Below, piece by piece: positions 43,114-51,971 of a stretch of 64,000 nt of DNA; position 1 is the first letter of the stretch, and every line of letters begins with the position of its first letter. The position numbers and the translations under genes were made by a program. Below the pieces are notes generated by a model. That model did not search any database. It was not told the origin of the DNA and worked only from the letters and a program-made list of their open reading frames with translations. The stretch covers positions 62,001-126,000 of the forward strand of contig QVIN01000002.1 of the NCBI GenBank assembly GCA_003416985.1, read 5' to 3'. This stretch comes from Duganella sp. BJB480 (GTDB lineage Bacteria; Pseudomonadota; Gammaproteobacteria; Burkholderiales; Burkholderiaceae_D).

Positions 43114-43854
43114 TTACCGGACGTCGAAACAATCCATATCGAATACGGCAACGCCTTCGGCTCCCTCGGCAACCCGCGCAACCACGGTCCCTTGCGGGTT
43201 GACGATGCAGGTGCAACCGAAACTGATCTGCTCACCGGCCGTTCCCACGACATCCGATGAGGCGACCCAGCAGCCCGTTTCTGCCGCCCGCCGCCGCAAG
43301 TTCTCCACACTTTTGGAGCGCCACTTTTCGGCGGTCGCCGCCGCCAGCATATTGTTGAGAGGGTAGCAAATCAGCCGCGCGCCCTGCCCGCTCAGGCGTT
43401 GCGCGCTCTCGGGGAAATTCGCGTCGTAGCAGATGTTGATGCCGAAAACCACGCCGGATTTCCGGAACACCGGCGCATCGCGGCCAGGCAGGAAATCGCG
43501 TTCGTTCGGATGGTTTTTGGAGTAGACGCCCTTGATCAGGCCATCGCCGATCACCGCCGCCGAATTGTAGTAGCCGTCCGCGCGCCGCTCGATAAAGCCC
43601 AGGACCATCTCCACCCCGGACTTTGGCAACGCCGACAGAAGCTCGGCAAACGGCGGCCCGTCGACCGCCATCGCCCTGCGGGCGATCCCCGGGAGGTCGG
43701 TCGCGTAGCCTTGCACATAGCCTTCCGGAAAGAGCGCCAGGTCGACACCCTCCCCTTCACACCACGCGATGTCTTCGCTGACGCGGGCGGCAACCCGCGC
43801 AACGTCGTCAAAGACCGGCTTGCGCTGGAAGGCCGCGACGCGGAACTTCCGCAA
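43114..43854 (-). CDS. Carbon-nitrogen hydrolase (nitrilase superfamily)
   Basis: The 246-residue enzyme has the full catalytic triad: E44 in LFPEGY, K113 in YSKNHPNERD and C142 in NICYDANFPE. It likely hydrolyses an amide or a similar C-N bond. The best start is a TTG at 43852-43854, just after the stop of the upstream SDR gene (43857-43859), because the conserved N-terminal strand RVAAFQ begins there and no ATG or GTG is available; the next ATG would remove the catalytic Glu. It is the last gene of the lipid-catabolic operon. Confidence 0.85.
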   Translation of the reverse strand: MRKFRVAAFQRKPVFDDVARVAARVSEDIAWCEGEGVDLALFPEGYVQGYATDLPGIARRAMAVDGPPFAELLSALPKSGVEMVLGFIERRADGYYNSAAVIGDGLIKGVYSKNHPNERDFLPGRDAPVFRKSGVVFGINICYDANFPESAQRLSGQGARLICYPLNNMLAAATAEKWRSKSVENLRRRAAETGCWVASSDVVGTAGEQISFGCTCIVNPQGTVVARVAEGAEGVAVFDMDCFDVR

Positions 43855-43856
43855 GA

Positions 43857-44762
43857 TCAGCCCAGCTTCATCTTTGCCCGCAACGCCTCGCGCACATGCG
43901 GCGTGGCGGCGTACGGATCGCCGGGATTCGCGCCGGCGACGATGTGCTCCATGCGTTCCTGCACGCCGGCCAATGCGCCCGGATGCGAGTAGATGTAGAA
44001 GTCGCCGCAGGCGATGGCCTTGAACGTCATCTCGGCCACATCCTGCGCCGACACCTTGCCCGACGAAACCGCCTTGTCCGTCATGGCCTGGGCCGCCAGC
44101 TGGCTGGCGGTCGGGCCCTGCGTCATGCGTACGTCCTCGGGACGGTTGCGGTGCGACTGGCTGATCCCGGTCGGCACGAAATACGGACACAGCACCGACG
44201 CCCCGATCGGCGCGCCGACCAGTTGCAGATCCTGGTACAAGGTCTCGGACAGCGCCACCACCGCGTGCTTGGAGACGTTGTACACACCCATCGCCGGCGC
44301 GTTCAGCAGGCCCGCCATCGACGCCGTGTTGACGATGTGTCCCTCGAACGAAGGGTCGCCCTTGGCCGACTCCAGCATCAGCTTGGTGAAGATGCGTACG
44401 CCGTGGATCACGCCCCACACGTTCACGCCCATCACCCATTCCCAATCGGCCTCGGTGTTTTCCCAGACCAGCCCGCCGGAACCGACGCCGGCGTTGTTGA
44501 ACACCAGGTGCACGGCGCCGAATTCGGCGATGGCCGCGTCGGCCAGCGCCTGCACCTGCTCGCCCTTGCGCACGTCGCACAGGCGCGCGACGACGGCGGC
44601 GCCCTGCGACCTGAGCGCGTCGGCCGCGCGTTCCAGCGCATCGGCCTGGACATCGGCCAGCACCAGCTTCATGCCTTCGCGCGCCGCCACGTTGGCGAAT
44701 TCGCGCCCCAAACCGCTTGCGCCGCCGGTGATGACGACGACCTTGTCCCTGAATGTTTTCAT
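43857..44762 (-). CDS. Short-chain dehydrogenase/reductase
   Basis: The 301-residue classical SDR has TGGASGLG (cofactor loop, near residue 13), the NNAG motif, the catalytic Ser in NTASMAG and Y-x3-K in VYNVSKHAV. The C-terminal ~60 residues extend beyond the usual 250. It probably oxidises a hydroxy-acyl or alcohol intermediate. The start overlaps the upstream oxidoreductase stop (ATGA). Confidence 0.9.
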   Translation of the reverse strand: MKTFRDKVVVITGGASGLGREFANVAAREGMKLVLADVQADALERAADALRSQGAAVVARLCDVRKGEQVQALADAAIAEFGAVHLVFNNAGVGSGGLVWENTEADWEWVMGVNVWGVIHGVRIFTKLMLESAKGDPSFEGHIVNTASMAGLLNAPAMGVYNVSKHAVVALSETLYQDLQLVGAPIGASVLCPYFVPTGISQSHRNRPEDVRMTQGPTASQLAAQAMTDKAVSSGKVSAQDVAEMTFKAIACGDFYIYSHPGALAGVQERMEHIVAGANPGDPYAATPHVREALRAKMKLG

Positions 44763-45778
44763 TGGATGAGCTTGACCAGTTGTTTGCCGAAGTTATGCCC
44801 TTGCAGCAGGCCCATGAACGCTTGCGGCGCGGCCGCGAGGCCGTCCGCTACCGTTTCTCGGTATTTGATCTGATGATTGGCGACCAGCGCGGCCAGCTCC
44901 TGCAAGCCCTGCTGCCAGAATTCCATGTGCTCGGTGACGATGAAGCCGCGCAGCGTCAAGCGGTTGAGCAGCAGCAGGCGCGAATGCTTGATCGGCAGTT
45001 CCTTGCCGTCGAAGCCGGCGATCAGCCCGCACAGCGCCACGCGGGCGTAGGCGTTGGTGCGCGCCAGCGCGGCGTCGAGGCAGGCGCCGCCGACGTTTTC
45101 AAAGATGGCGTCGACACCTTCCGGCGTGGCCGCAGCCAGATCGGCCTCCAGGTTGCCGGCCTTGTGGTCGACACAGGCGTCGAAGCCCAGCTGCTTGACC
45201 ACATACTCGCACTTCTCGGGCCCGCCGGCGATGCCGACCACGCGGCAGCCGCGCAGCCTGGCCAGCTGCCCGGCCACGCCGCCGACCGCGCCGCTGGCCG
45301 CCGACACCACCACCGTGTCGCCGGCCGCCGCCTCCAGGATCTGGTTGAAGCCGTACCACGCCGCCATGCCCGGCATGCCGACCACGCCGAGGTAGGCCGG
45401 CAAGGGAATCCGCGTGGTGTCCAGCTTGCGCAGCAACACGCCATCGGACACGCCCATCTCGGCCCAGCCCAGCATGCCGCCGACGAATTCGCCGACCTTG
45501 AAGTAGTCGTTGCGCGAGGCCACCACCTGGCCGACCGTGCCGCCTATCATCGTATGGTCCAGCTGCTGCGAGACGGCGTAGCTCTTGGCCGAGCTCATGC
45601 GCCCGCGCATGTACGGGTCCAGCGACAGGTAGTGGTTGCGCACCAGGACTTCGCCGTCCTCCAGCGGACGCACCTCGACCGACTCCATCCTGAAATTCTC
45701 CGCCGCCACCGGCCCGCGCGGACGCGAGGCCATGACGATGCGGCGGAATGTCTTGGGGATCCCCAACGTCATCGTCAC
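44759..45778 (-). CDS. NADP-dependent MDR oxidoreductase (zinc-independent, CurA/PtgR-like)
   Basis: The 339-residue protein has the pattern of NADP-dependent alkenal double-bond reductases: RNHYLSLDPYMRGRM near residue 45, the cofactor motif SAASGAVGGVAGQLARL and the central YGFNQILE. No zinc-ligand Cys set is seen. It would reduce an unsaturated carbonyl. It is sandwiched by four-base overlaps between two SDR genes in the operon. Confidence 0.9.
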   Translation of the reverse strand: MTMTLGIPKTFRRIVMASRPRGPVAAENFRMESVEVRPLEDGEVLVRNHYLSLDPYMRGRMSSAKSYAVSQQLDHTMIGGTVGQVVASRNDYFKVGEFVGGMLGWAEMGVSDGVLLRKLDTTRIPLPAYLGVVGMPGMAAWYGFNQILEAAAGDTVVVSAASGAVGGVAGQLARLRGCRVVGIAGGPEKCEYVVKQLGFDACVDHKAGNLEADLAAATPEGVDAIFENVGGACLDAALARTNAYARVALCGLIAGFDGKELPIKHSRLLLLNRLTLRGFIVTEHMEFWQQGLQELAALVANHQIKYRETVADGLAAAPQAFMGLLQGHNFGKQLVKLIQ

Positions 45779-46557
45779 ACCGCCGACACGCCGCCGTCCA
45801 CCGCCAAGATCTGGCCGGTGATGTGCTTGCCCGCGTCGGAGGCGAACAGCACCGCCGCGCCTTTCAGGTCCTCGTCATCGCCCAGGCGGCCCAGCGGCGC
45901 GTCCTTGGACAGTTCGTCCGGTCCCAGCTTCTCCAGCAGGCCCTTGGTCATCTTCGAAGGGAAAAAGCCCGGCGCCAGCGCGTTGACGGTGATGCCGTGG
46001 CGGCCCCACTCGCCCGCCAAGGTACGCGTGAAGTTGACCAGCGCGCCCTTCGAGGTGTTGTAGGCGATGGTCTGCATGGTGCCCGGCGGATTGCCGGCCA
46101 GGCCCGCGATCGAGGCGATGTTGATGATGCGGCCGTAGCCGCGCGGGATCATCGAGCGCTTGCCCACCAGCTGCGACACCACGAAGATGCTGCGGATGTT
46201 CAGGTTCATCACCTTGTCCCAGGCTTCGACCGGATGGTCCTCGGCCGGCGCACCCCAGCTGGCGCCGGCGTTGTTGATCAGGATGTCGATGTGGCCGAGG
46301 TGGGCCAGCGCGGCCGTGACCAGCGCGTCCGCGTGGGCATCCTGCGAGAGGTCGGCGGCGACCGCATGGGCGTCGATGCCGTGGCCGCTCAGGAAGGCCA
46401 CCGCCTCGTCCAGGTCCGCCTGCTTGCGCGAGGAGATGACGACCTTGGCGCCCTGCTCGCCCAGCGCCAGCGCCATTTGCAGGCCCAGCCCGCGCGAGCC
46501 GCCGGTGATCAGCGCGGTCTTGCCGGCCAGGGAAAACAATTCTTGGGTTGTACGCAT
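45775..46557 (-). CDS. SDR family oxidoreductase (3-ketoacyl reductase-like)
   Basis: The 260-residue classical SDR shows TGGSRGLGLQ, NNAGASWG, the catalytic NIASIAG and Y-x3-K in AYNTSKGAL, and the C-terminal GQILAVDGG. It most resembles gluconate-5-dehydrogenase/FabG-like enzymes. I chose the ATG at 46557; the longer reading upstream belongs to the neighbour's other frame. It overlaps the MDR gene by four bases. Confidence 0.9.
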   Translation of the reverse strand: MRTTQELFSLAGKTALITGGSRGLGLQMALALGEQGAKVVISSRKQADLDEAVAFLSGHGIDAHAVAADLSQDAHADALVTAALAHLGHIDILINNAGASWGAPAEDHPVEAWDKVMNLNIRSIFVVSQLVGKRSMIPRGYGRIINIASIAGLAGNPPGTMQTIAYNTSKGALVNFTRTLAGEWGRHGITVNALAPGFFPSKMTKGLLEKLGPDELSKDAPLGRLGDDEDLKGAAVLFASDAGKHITGQILAVDGGVSAV

Positions 46558-46567
46558 ATTGGTGTCC

Positions 46568-46870
46568 TTAGATTTCGTAGTCCATGCACTGGCGCGCCTC
46601 GCGCACGGCGGCGAAGAACGGCTTGATCGCCACATGGTCGGGATGGTTCTGGTATTCGTCCAGCGCGGCCTTGTCGGTGAACTCGGAGTACAGCATCACG
46701 TCATAGGTCGCCTCCAGGCCTGGCTGGGCCACGACAGCCTCCAGCTTCAGCAAGCCGGGCACCAGGCCGATGCAGCCCTCCAGCAGGGTCTTCATCCTGG
46801 CCGCGTTGGCGGCGCGGTCGGCGCCCTCGGCATGGTCCTTCAATTTCCACATTACGATGTGCTTGATCAT
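46568..46870 (-). CDS. Dabb (dimeric alpha/beta barrel) domain protein
   Basis: The 100-residue protein starts MIKHIVMWKLKDHAEG and contains DVMLYSEFTDKAALDEYQNHPDH... (family pattern Y-x2-HP-x-H at its centre, residues about 70-80). Dabb proteins are stress-responsive or small enzymes acting on hydrophobic ketones, such as olivetolic acid cyclase in plants. Its position between an acyl-CoA dehydrogenase and an SDR suggests an enzymatic or accessory role in the same pathway. It starts 14 bases from the upstream stop. Confidence 0.9.
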   Translation of the reverse strand: MIKHIVMWKLKDHAEGADRAANAARMKTLLEGCIGLVPGLLKLEAVVAQPGLEATYDVMLYSEFTDKAALDEYQNHPDHVAIKPFFAAVREARQCMDYEI

Positions 46871-46884
46871 CTTGTCTCGCTTGT

Positions 46885-48777
46885 CTAGAACCACGCGTCG
46901 CGCATGTCGAGCGTGGTGGTGTCTATGCTGGCCAGCAGTTCCAGCTGCTGTTCGACCTTCGGCAATTCCCAGCGGAAGAAGTAGCGGCAGGCTTGCAGCT
47001 TGCCGCGATAGAAGTCGGCGTCGCCGCCATCCAGCGCGGCGGCCGCCAGCAAGGCCTGCTGCAACCAGATCCAGGCGACCACCACATGGCCGACCGCTTC
47101 CAGGTACAGGCTGGCGTTGGCCAGGGTTTTGTTCATGTCGCCGGCAGCATACAGCTTTTGCGTGACGACTTCCACTGCCTGCCAGGCCGCGTCCAGCGCA
47201 TCGGCGTGCGCCAGCAGCTCCTGGCCGATCTCCGCCAGCGCGGCCGGCACCGCATCCGGCGCGCCGACGCTGCCGCGCACCTTGCGCACCGTCTTGCGCA
47301 GCTCGGCGCCGAAGGCCTTGAACAATGCGCCGTCCTGCATGCTGGCCTTGCGGCCCAGCAGGTCCAGGCCGTGGATGCCGTGCGTGCCTTCGTGGATGGC
47401 GTTGAGCCGGTTGTCGCGATAGAACTGCTCGACGTTGTACTCGCGCGTGTAGCCATAGCCGCCGTGCACCTGGATCGCCAGGCTGTTGGCCTCCACGCAC
47501 CACTGCGACGGCCAGGACTTGGTGATCGGCGTCAGGAAGTCCAGCAGGCGGCCGGCGTGCTCGCGCGCCTCCGGCGTCTCGGCGTTGTTCTGCTCGTCGA
47601 CCAGGCGGGCGCTGTACAGCACCAGGCCGAGACCGCCCTCGACGTAGGCCTTCTGCGCCAGCAGCATGCGCCGCACGTCGGTGTGTTCGATGATGGGCAG
47701 CTGCGGCTGCGCCGGATCCTTCTGCGCCGGATGGCGGCCCTGCGGGCGGTTGCGGGCATAGTCCAGCGCGTGCAGGTAGCCGGTGTAGCCCAGCACGGCC
47801 GCGCCCAGGCCGACCGCGATGCGGGCCTCGTTCATCATGTGGAACATATTGGCCAGGCCCTGGTGCGGCTGGCCGACCAGGTAGCCGATGGCGCCGCCCT
47901 TGCCCTGCGGCTGGAACTTGCCCTCGCCGAAGTTGAGCAGGCAGTTGCTGGTGCCGCGATTACCCATCTTGTGGTTCAGCCCGGCCAGCACGACGTCGTT
48001 GCGCTCGCCACGGCTTCCGTCATCTTTGACCAGGAACTTGGGCACGATGAACAGCGAGATGCCTTTGACGCCGGGGATCAGCTTGCCGTCCGGGCCGGGG
48101 ATCTTGGCCAGCACCAGGTGGACGATGTTGTCCGACAGCTCGTGCTCGCCGGCCGAGATCCACATCTTGTTGCCGCTCAGGCGGAACTGGCGTTCGCCTT
48201 CCGGGCCGGGCTGCGGATCGGGCACGGCGCGGCTGGTGATGTCCGACAGGCTGGAGCCGGCCTGCGGCTCCGACAGGCACATGGTGCCGAAGTAGCGGCC
48301 GGCGAACATCGGCTCGGCGTAGCGGCGCACCTGCTCAGGCGTGCCGCTCTTGAGCAGGGTGTTGGCGCCGCTCATGGTCAGGAAGGTGTAGGCGCTGGTG
48401 GCGACGTTGGCCGCCGTGAAGTACGCGGACAAGGCCTTCTGCACCACCACCGGCAGTTGCATGCCGCCGTGCTCGTAGTCCTGCCCGGCCGCCATCAGGC
48501 CGGCGGCCGAATAGGCGTCCAGCGCCGTCTTCACCTCCGGGATGTGCTCGACGCGCAGGCAGCCATCGCCCGGCACGGCGTGCGCCTCCTGGCTGTCGCC
48601 CTTCTTGTTGTGCGGCGCGAACAGCTCGGTGGCGAGCTGCTCGGCCGTGTCGATGGCGGCATCGAAGGTTTCGCGGTTGTGATCGCTGAAGCGGGCGCGC
48701 CGGGTCAGCGCCTCCGCGTCCAGCCACTCGTACAGCATGAAGCCAAGGTCGCGGCGCGACAACAGTAGGGACCGCAT
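46885..48777 (-). CDS. Acyl-CoA dehydrogenase with C-terminal domain
   Basis: The 630-residue flavoenzyme has the usual three-domain core plus a C-terminal acyl-CoA dehydrogenase extension. Motifs include MCLSEPQAGSSLSD, NKMWISAGEHELS, the FAD/ETF region GLNHKMGNRGTSN and the catalytic E463 in IHEGTHGIHG. It fits the long forms named acyl-CoA dehydrogenase C-terminal domain proteins, which act on long-chain or branched/aromatic acyl-CoA. The N-terminus LSRRDLGFMLYEWL is family-typical, supporting the start at 48777. It is three bases after the thiolase gene. Confidence 0.93.
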   Translation of the reverse strand: MRSLLLSRRDLGFMLYEWLDAEALTRRARFSDHNRETFDAAIDTAEQLATELFAPHNKKGDSQEAHAVPGDGCLRVEHIPEVKTALDAYSAAGLMAAGQDYEHGGMQLPVVVQKALSAYFTAANVATSAYTFLTMSGANTLLKSGTPEQVRRYAEPMFAGRYFGTMCLSEPQAGSSLSDITSRAVPDPQPGPEGERQFRLSGNKMWISAGEHELSDNIVHLVLAKIPGPDGKLIPGVKGISLFIVPKFLVKDDGSRGERNDVVLAGLNHKMGNRGTSNCLLNFGEGKFQPQGKGGAIGYLVGQPHQGLANMFHMMNEARIAVGLGAAVLGYTGYLHALDYARNRPQGRHPAQKDPAQPQLPIIEHTDVRRMLLAQKAYVEGGLGLVLYSARLVDEQNNAETPEAREHAGRLLDFLTPITKSWPSQWCVEANSLAIQVHGGYGYTREYNVEQFYRDNRLNAIHEGTHGIHGLDLLGRKASMQDGALFKAFGAELRKTVRKVRGSVGAPDAVPAALAEIGQELLAHADALDAAWQAVEVVTQKLYAAGDMNKTLANASLYLEAVGHVVVAWIWLQQALLAAAALDGGDADFYRGKLQACRYFFRWELPKVEQQLELLASIDTTTLDMRDAWF

Positions 48778-48780
48778 GGC

Positions 48781-49959
48781 TTACACCACTTCGAACAGGC
48801 CCGCCGCTCCCTGGCCGCCACCAATGCACATGGTGACCACCACATATTTGACGCCACGGCGCTTGCCCTCCAACAGCGCATGGCCGGTCAGGCGCGCGCC
48901 CGACACGCCGTACGGGTGGCCGACCGCGATCGCGCCGCCGTTGACATTGAGGCGGTCCATCGGGATGCCCAGCTTGTCGGCGCAGTACAGCACCTGCACG
49001 GCGAAGGCTTCGTTCAGTTCCCACAGGCCGATGTCCTCGACCTTCAGCCCGGCCTTCTTCAGCAGCTTGGGTATGGCGAACACGGGGCCGATGCCCATCT
49101 CGTCCGGCTCGCAGCCGGCCACCGCGAAGCCGCGGAAGATGCCCAGCGGCTGCAAGCCCTTGGCGGCGGCGGCCTGCGCGCTCATCACGATGGCGACCGA
49201 GGCGCCGTCCGAGAACTGGCTGGCGTTGCCGGCGCTGATCACGCCGCCCGGCATGGCGGTGCGGATCTTGGAGACCGCTTCGTAGGTGGTGTCGGCGCGG
49301 ATGCCCTCGTCGGCCGAGATGGTCACTTCCCTGGTCAGCAGCATGCCGCTGGCCTTGTCGGCCACGCCCATGACGGTGGTCATCGGCACGATCTCGGCGT
49401 CGAACAGGCCGGCCGCCTGGGCCGCCGCCGCGCGCTGCTGGCTCTGCACGCCGTACTCGTCCTGGCGCTCGCGGCTGATGTTGTAGCGCTTGGCCACGGT
49501 TTCCGCCGTCTGCAGCATGGTCCAGTAGATTTCCGGCTTGTGCTGGTCCAGCCAGACGTCCTTGTACATGTGCAGGTTCATTTCCTGCTGCACGCACGAG
49601 ATCGACTCCACGCCGCCGGCCGCGTAGATGTCGCCCTCGCCGGCGATGATGCGCTGGGCCGCGCTGGCGATGGTCTGCAGGCCCGACGAGCAGAAACGGT
49701 TGACGGTCATGCCGCCGGTGGTCACCGGGCAGCCGGCGCGCAGCGCGATCTGGCGGGCGATGTTGCCGCCGGTGGCGCCCTCGGGGTTGGCGCAGCCGAT
49801 CAGCACGTCCTCCACCTCGCCCGCCTCGATGCCGGCGCGGCCGATCGCCGCCTGCAGCGCGTGGCCGCCCAAGGTGGCGCCGTGCGTCATGTTGAACGCG
49901 CCTTTCCACGACTTGGCCAAACCTGTGCGGGCGGTTGAAACAATGACGGCGTCGATCAT
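48781..49959 (-). CDS. Acetyl-CoA C-acyltransferase (thiolase)
   Basis: The 392-residue enzyme cleaves 3-ketoacyl-CoA. Catalytic residues are C90 in [10 protein letters not shown], the His in [12 protein letters not shown] and C378 in [10 protein letters not shown]. It is the first gene of the leftward operon thiolase-acyl-CoA dehydrogenase-Dabb-SDR-MDR-SDR-nitrilase. No enoyl-CoA hydratase or acyl-CoA ligase is included, so the pathway is completed elsewhere or is not plain beta-oxidation. Confidence 0.94.
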   Translation of the reverse strand: MIDAVIVSTARTGLAKSWKGAFNMTHGATLGGHALQAAIGRAGIEAGEVEDVLIGCANPEGATGGNIARQIALRAGCPVTTGGMTVNRFCSSGLQTIASAAQRIIAGEGDIYAAGGVESISCVQQEMNLHMYKDVWLDQHKPEIYWTMLQTAETVAKRYNISRERQDEYGVQSQQRAAAAQAAGLFDAEIVPMTTVMGVADKASGMLLTREVTISADEGIRADTTYEAVSKIRTAMPGGVISAGNASQFSDGASVAIVMSAQAAAAKGLQPLGIFRGFAVAGCEPDEMGIGPVFAIPKLLKKAGLKVEDIGLWELNEAFAVQVLYCADKLGIPMDRLNVNGGAIAVGHPYGVSGARLTGHALLEGKRRGVKYVVVTMCIGGGQGAAGLFEVV

Positions 49960-50154
49960 GAAAGTCTCCTATGAGTGGGTGTTTTTAGTGGATCGAGAAT
50001 AGCATATTTTAGTACGGTCGTTCGCAAATATTTCTGTCAGTTTCGTGTAAGTTTCAAGCAAGCTTGACGTAAGGTTGACAGGACACACTGGGCGCAAGCT
50101 GACAAAGTTGTAACTGTCTCAGCTGGGGAAATTCAAAAATTACAGGAGACAAAA
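49960..50154. promoter_or_regulatory. Divergent intergenic region between thiolase operon and MHS transporter
   Basis: The 195-base region contains the short palindrome ACGGTCGT (50014-50021) close to the thiolase start, and near-repeats AAGCTTGAC (50060-50068), AAGGTTGAC (50071-50079) and AAGCTGAC (50097-50104). These could be regulator half sites. No convincing -35/-10 pair is visible. AGGAGA precedes the transporter ATG. Confidence 0.3.
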
Positions 50155-51843
50155 ATGGCAACATCACCAGGTACCGCAAACCTGCCCGCCGGCGGAGGCA
50201 TCACGCCGGAAGAACGCAAGGTGATCTTCGCGTCCTCGCTGGGCACGATTTTCGAATGGTACGATTTCTATCTGTACGGTTCGCTCGCACCGATCATCGC
50301 CAAGCAGTTCTTCATCGGCGATCCGACCACCACCTTCATTTTCGCGCTGCTGGCCTTTGCCGCCGGTTTCATTGTGCGCCCATTCGGCGCGCTGGTGTTC
50401 GGCCGCCTCGGCGACATGATCGGCCGTAAGTACACCTTCCTGATCACCATCCTGATCATGGGCGCGTCCACCTTCATTGTCGGGCTGCTGCCGGGCCACG
50501 AGCAGATCGGCATCGCCGCTCCCATCATCCTGGTCTCGCTGCGCATCCTGCAAGGCCTGGCGCTGGGCGGCGAGTACGGCGGCGCGGCCACCTACGTGGC
50601 CGAGCACGCGCCGCACGGCAAGCGCGGCTCCTTCACTTCGTGGATCCAGACCACCGCGACGCTGGGCCTGTTCCTGTCGCTGCTGGTGATCCTGGGCACC
50701 CGCACCGCCATCGGCGAGAAGGAATTCGCCGCGTGGGGCTGGCGCGTGCCGTTCCTGGTGTCGGTGCTGCTGCTGGGCGTATCGGTGTGGATCCGCCTGT
50801 CGATGAACGAGTCGCCCGCCTTCGCCAAGATGAAGGCCGAGGGCAAGACCTCGAAAGCTCCGCTGAGCGAAGCGTTCGGCCAGTGGCGCAACCTGAAAGT
50901 GGTGGTGCTCGCGCTGATCGGCCTGACCATGGGGCAGGCGGTGGTGTGGTACACCGGCCAGTTCTACGCGCTGTTCTTCATGACGCAAGTGCTGAAGATC
51001 GACGGCGCCACCTCCAACATCCTGACCGCCATTTCGCTGGCGCTGGCGACCCCGTTCTTCATCTTCTTCGGCAAGCTGTCCGACAGCATCGGCCGCAAGT
51101 GGATCATCCTCGGCGGCTGCGTGATCGCCGCGGCGACCTACTTCCCGCTGTTCGGCGCGCTGACCCACTACGGCAATCCGGCGCTGGAAACCGCGCTGAA
51201 AAATTCGCCGGTGGTGGTGGTGGCCGACCAGACGTCGTGCCACTTCCAGTTCAACCTGACGGGCCAGAAGAAGTTCCCGTCGTCGTGCGATATCGCCACC
51301 TCCATGCTGACGCAGGCCTCGGTCAACTACACCACCCAGGAAGCGCCGGCCGGCAGCGTCGCCAAGATCAAGGTCGGCGACAAGGAAATCACCTCCTTCA
51401 ACGCCACCATGACGCCTGATGGCCTGAACTTCGACAAGGCCAGCAAGGACGCCGAGGCCGCGCTGAAGAAGGAAGTCGCCGCCGCCATCAAGGGCGCCGG
51501 CTATCCCGCCAAGGCTGACGACACGCAGATCAACAAGCCGATGATGGTGGTGATCCTGTTCATCCTGGTGCTGTATGTGACCATGGTGTACGGCCCGATC
51601 GCCGCGATGCTGGTGGAGATGTTCCCGACCCGCATCCGCTACACCTCGATGTCGCTGCCCTACCATATCGGCAACGGCTGGTTCGGCGGCCTGCTGCCGA
51701 CCATTTCGTTCGCGCTGGTGGCGTTCAAGGGCGACATCTACTACGGCCTGTGGTATCCGATCGTCATCGCGCTGATCACTGCGGTGATCGGTGCGCTGTT
51801 CGTCCGCGAGACCAAGGACAACGACATCTACGCCCACGACTAA
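50155..51843 (+). CDS. MHS-family MFS transporter with a soluble insert
   Basis: The 562-residue protein is a metabolite:H+ symporter-type MFS protein. It has the N-terminal GTIFEWYDFYLYGSLAP signature, the loop RLGDMIGRKYTFL, GGEYGGAATYVAEHAP and the second-half loop GKLSDSIGRKW. Between about residues 345 and 460 it has a hydrophilic insert containing two close Cys (DQTSCHFQF and SSCDIAT) and a beta/alpha composition, before membrane segments resume at MMVVILFILVLYV. Relatives carry dicarboxylates, shikimate or osmolytes; the substrate here is unknown. A clear terminator follows. Confidence 0.88.
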   Translation: MATSPGTANLPAGGGITPEERKVIFASSLGTIFEWYDFYLYGSLAPIIAKQFFIGDPTTTFIFALLAFAAGFIVRPFGALVFGRLGDMIGRKYTFLITILIMGASTFIVGLLPGHEQIGIAAPIILVSLRILQGLALGGEYGGAATYVAEHAPHGKRGSFTSWIQTTATLGLFLSLLVILGTRTAIGEKEFAAWGWRVPFLVSVLLLGVSVWIRLSMNESPAFAKMKAEGKTSKAPLSEAFGQWRNLKVVVLALIGLTMGQAVVWYTGQFYALFFMTQVLKIDGATSNILTAISLALATPFFIFFGKLSDSIGRKWIILGGCVIAAATYFPLFGALTHYGNPALETALKNSPVVVVADQTSCHFQFNLTGQKKFPSSCDIATSMLTQASVNYTTQEAPAGSVAKIKVGDKEITSFNATMTPDGLNFDKASKDAEAALKKEVAAAIKGAGYPAKADDTQINKPMMVVILFILVLYVTMVYGPIAAMLVEMFPTRIRYTSMSLPYHIGNGWFGGLLPTISFALVAFKGDIYYGLWYPIVIALITAVIGALFVRETKDNDIYAHD

Positions 51844-51865
51844 GCCGGGCCGGATAGCAGTAGAG

Positions 51866-51893
51866 AGCCGCCAGCGATGGCGGCTTTTTTTTT
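51866..51893 (+). terminator. Intrinsic terminator after MHS transporter
   Basis: AGCCGCCA-GCGA-TGGCGGCT is a perfect 8-base stem with a 4-base loop, followed by a run of nine T (51885-51893). It starts 23 bases after the stop codon. Confidence 0.9.
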
Positions 51894-51971
51894 GATCATC
51901 GCCATCGGAAAATTTACCCCGTAAAAATTTAAATATTGATAAAATTAATTATTTAACACATCGGGGGCGTT

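Noticed and set aside
50014..50021. TetR-type operator upstream of the thiolase operon
   Set aside because: The palindrome ACGGTCGT is only eight bases and does not extend; no TetR gene is nearby, so it is noted only within the intergenic entry.
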